Assembly (NCBI RefSeq): GCF_036178145.1
Contig: NZ_CP108067.1
Span: 6,151,501 to 6,215,500, forward strand
Direction: 5' to 3'
Length of the DNA: 64,000 nucleotides
DNA from: Streptomyces sp. NBC_00273
GTDB taxonomy: Bacteria; Actinomycetota; Actinomycetes; Streptomycetales; Streptomycetaceae
Position 1 is the stretch's first letter, and every line of letters begins with the position of its first letter. Under the pieces are notes generated by a model. The model had not been told where the DNA came from, did not search any database, and worked only from the letters and a program-made list of their open reading frames with translations. Positions 63,361 through 64,000 of the stretch are shown piece after piece. A program made the translations under genes and the position numbers.

Positions 63361-64000
63361 CGGGAGTCCTTCCGTCCGCGCAGCAGCCGCGCCGCCCCGG
63401 CGATCAGCAGCAGGATCAGGAACATCGCCCACGCGATCGCCGAGGCCCGCCCGAGGTGCAGGTTCACCCAGCCCTGCTCGTACAGGTACAGCCCGAGCGT
63501 CTGGAACTGGTGGTCCGAGCCGCCCGTCGCGCCCGCCCCGCCGTTGAACAGCAGCGGTTCGCCGAACAGCTGGGTCGCCCCGATCGTCGACACCACACAG
63601 GTGAAGAAGATCGTCGGCCGCAGCGAGGGCACCGTGACGTGCAGGAACTGCTGGAAGCGCGAGGCCCCGTCCAGCGCGGCGGACTCGTACAGCTCGCCCG
63701 GTACGGCCTGCATGGCCGCCAGGTAGATCAGCGCGTTGTAGCCGGTCCACCGCCAGATCACGATGGTGGAGACGGCGAGTTGGGAGGCGAACGTGCCGTT
63801 CTGCCAGTCGACCGCCTCGAAACCGACCGCCGACAGCGCCCAGTTGACCATCCCGTAGTCCCGGCCGAAGAGCAGGACGAAGACGAGCGTGGCCGCCGCG
63901 ACCGAGGTCGCGTACGGGGTGAGCACCGCGACCCGGAAGAAGGCGGAGCCCCGCAGCCGGTAGTTGAGCAGATGGGCCAGCCCCAGCGCGATCGCCAACT
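63357..64000 (-). CDS. cebF: Cellobiose/sugar ABC transporter permease (CebF-type), 5' truncated by window edge
   Basis: The C-terminal 214 residues of a MalF-type permease are visible, including the EAA-type loop [26 protein letters not shown] and the last helix before LLRGRKDSR. The start lies beyond 64000. Coupled to the cebG-type gene downstream. The sugar-binding protein (cebE) would be expected just outside the window. Confidence 0.82.
   Translation of the reverse strand, partial: LAIALGLAHLLNYRLRGSAFFRVAVLTPYATSVAAATLVFVLLFGRDYGMVNWALSAVGFEAVDWQNGTFASQLAVSTIVIWRWTGYNALIYLAAMQAVPGELYESAALDGASRFQQFLHVTVPSLRPTIFFTCVVSTIGATQLFGEPLLFNGGAGATGGSDHQFQTLGLYLYEQGWVNLHLGRASAIAWAMFLILLLIAGAARLLRGRKDSR

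Overview
The window comes from a high-GC actinomycete, almost certainly a Streptomyces chromosome. Third codon positions are almost all G or C, GTG and TTG starts are frequent, and the gene families are typical of the genus: class E and F sortases, DUF5753/DUF397 pairs, chitin regulon genes with DasR-like operators, and a ceb-type cellobiose operon. No integrase, transposase, CRISPR array or rRNA was seen, so this looks like chromosomal core rather than an island.

Layout. 1-526: intergenic, with two face-to-face copies of a dispersed element and a direct repeat. 527-8.4 kb: DUF445 membrane protein, endonuclease-like protein, GNAT, two tiny membrane proteins, a TPR/SEC-C protein, a class E sortase, a DUF6412 plus YidC-like pair and a fumarylacetoacetase-family hydrolase. 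8.4-11.8 kb: a Gfo/Idh/MocA dehydrogenase divergent from a ROK regulator, then a secreted protein with an LAHTG sorting signal. 11.9-20.4 kb: an aminophosphonate uptake and breakdown cluster (GntR regulator, FAD oxidoreductase, phosphonatase-like hydrolase, four-gene ABC transporter, secreted phosphatase-like enzyme). 20.5-26.5 kb: HAD hydrolase, secreted protein plus class F sortase, first tRNA-Lys, NlpC/P60-type wall protein plus SPFH protein with an AEPK repeat. 26.5-33 kb: chitin LPMO, a frameshifted acyl-CoA synthetase, a decayed fragment, a LysR/SDR pair and a NarL-type two-component system. 33-43 kb: second tRNA-Lys, IclR, LLM oxidoreductase, GH18 chitinase, XRE-DUF5753/DUF397, ALF-repeat protein, PAS-GGDEF-EAL protein, M6 protease and third tRNA-Lys. 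43-51 kb: small proteins, a MarR/FMN-reductase pair, and a three-gene minus-strand operon that looks like a split Dna2: Cas4/RecB-like Fe-S nuclease, unknown protein, Upf1-like helicase. 51.1-51.8 kb: a gene-free block of repeats. 51.8-59.5 kb: XRE/TPR regulator, spermidine synthase-like enzyme, OmpR-type two-component system, DUF5993-DsbB pair. 59.6-64 kb: TetR/NmrA pair, then bglC-cebG-cebF read on the minus strand, with cebF running off the end.

Three identical tRNA-Lys(CTT) genes lie about 10 kb apart in alternating orientation. The LPMO and the chitinase share DasR-type operators and would act together on chitin. The most interesting uncharacterised unit is the nuclease/helicase operon at 46322-50453. 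The most interesting non-coding signals are the dispersed element (10-115, 171-257, 51545-51653) and a second repeat family, one copy of which has become coding sequence in the N-terminus of an ABC permease.
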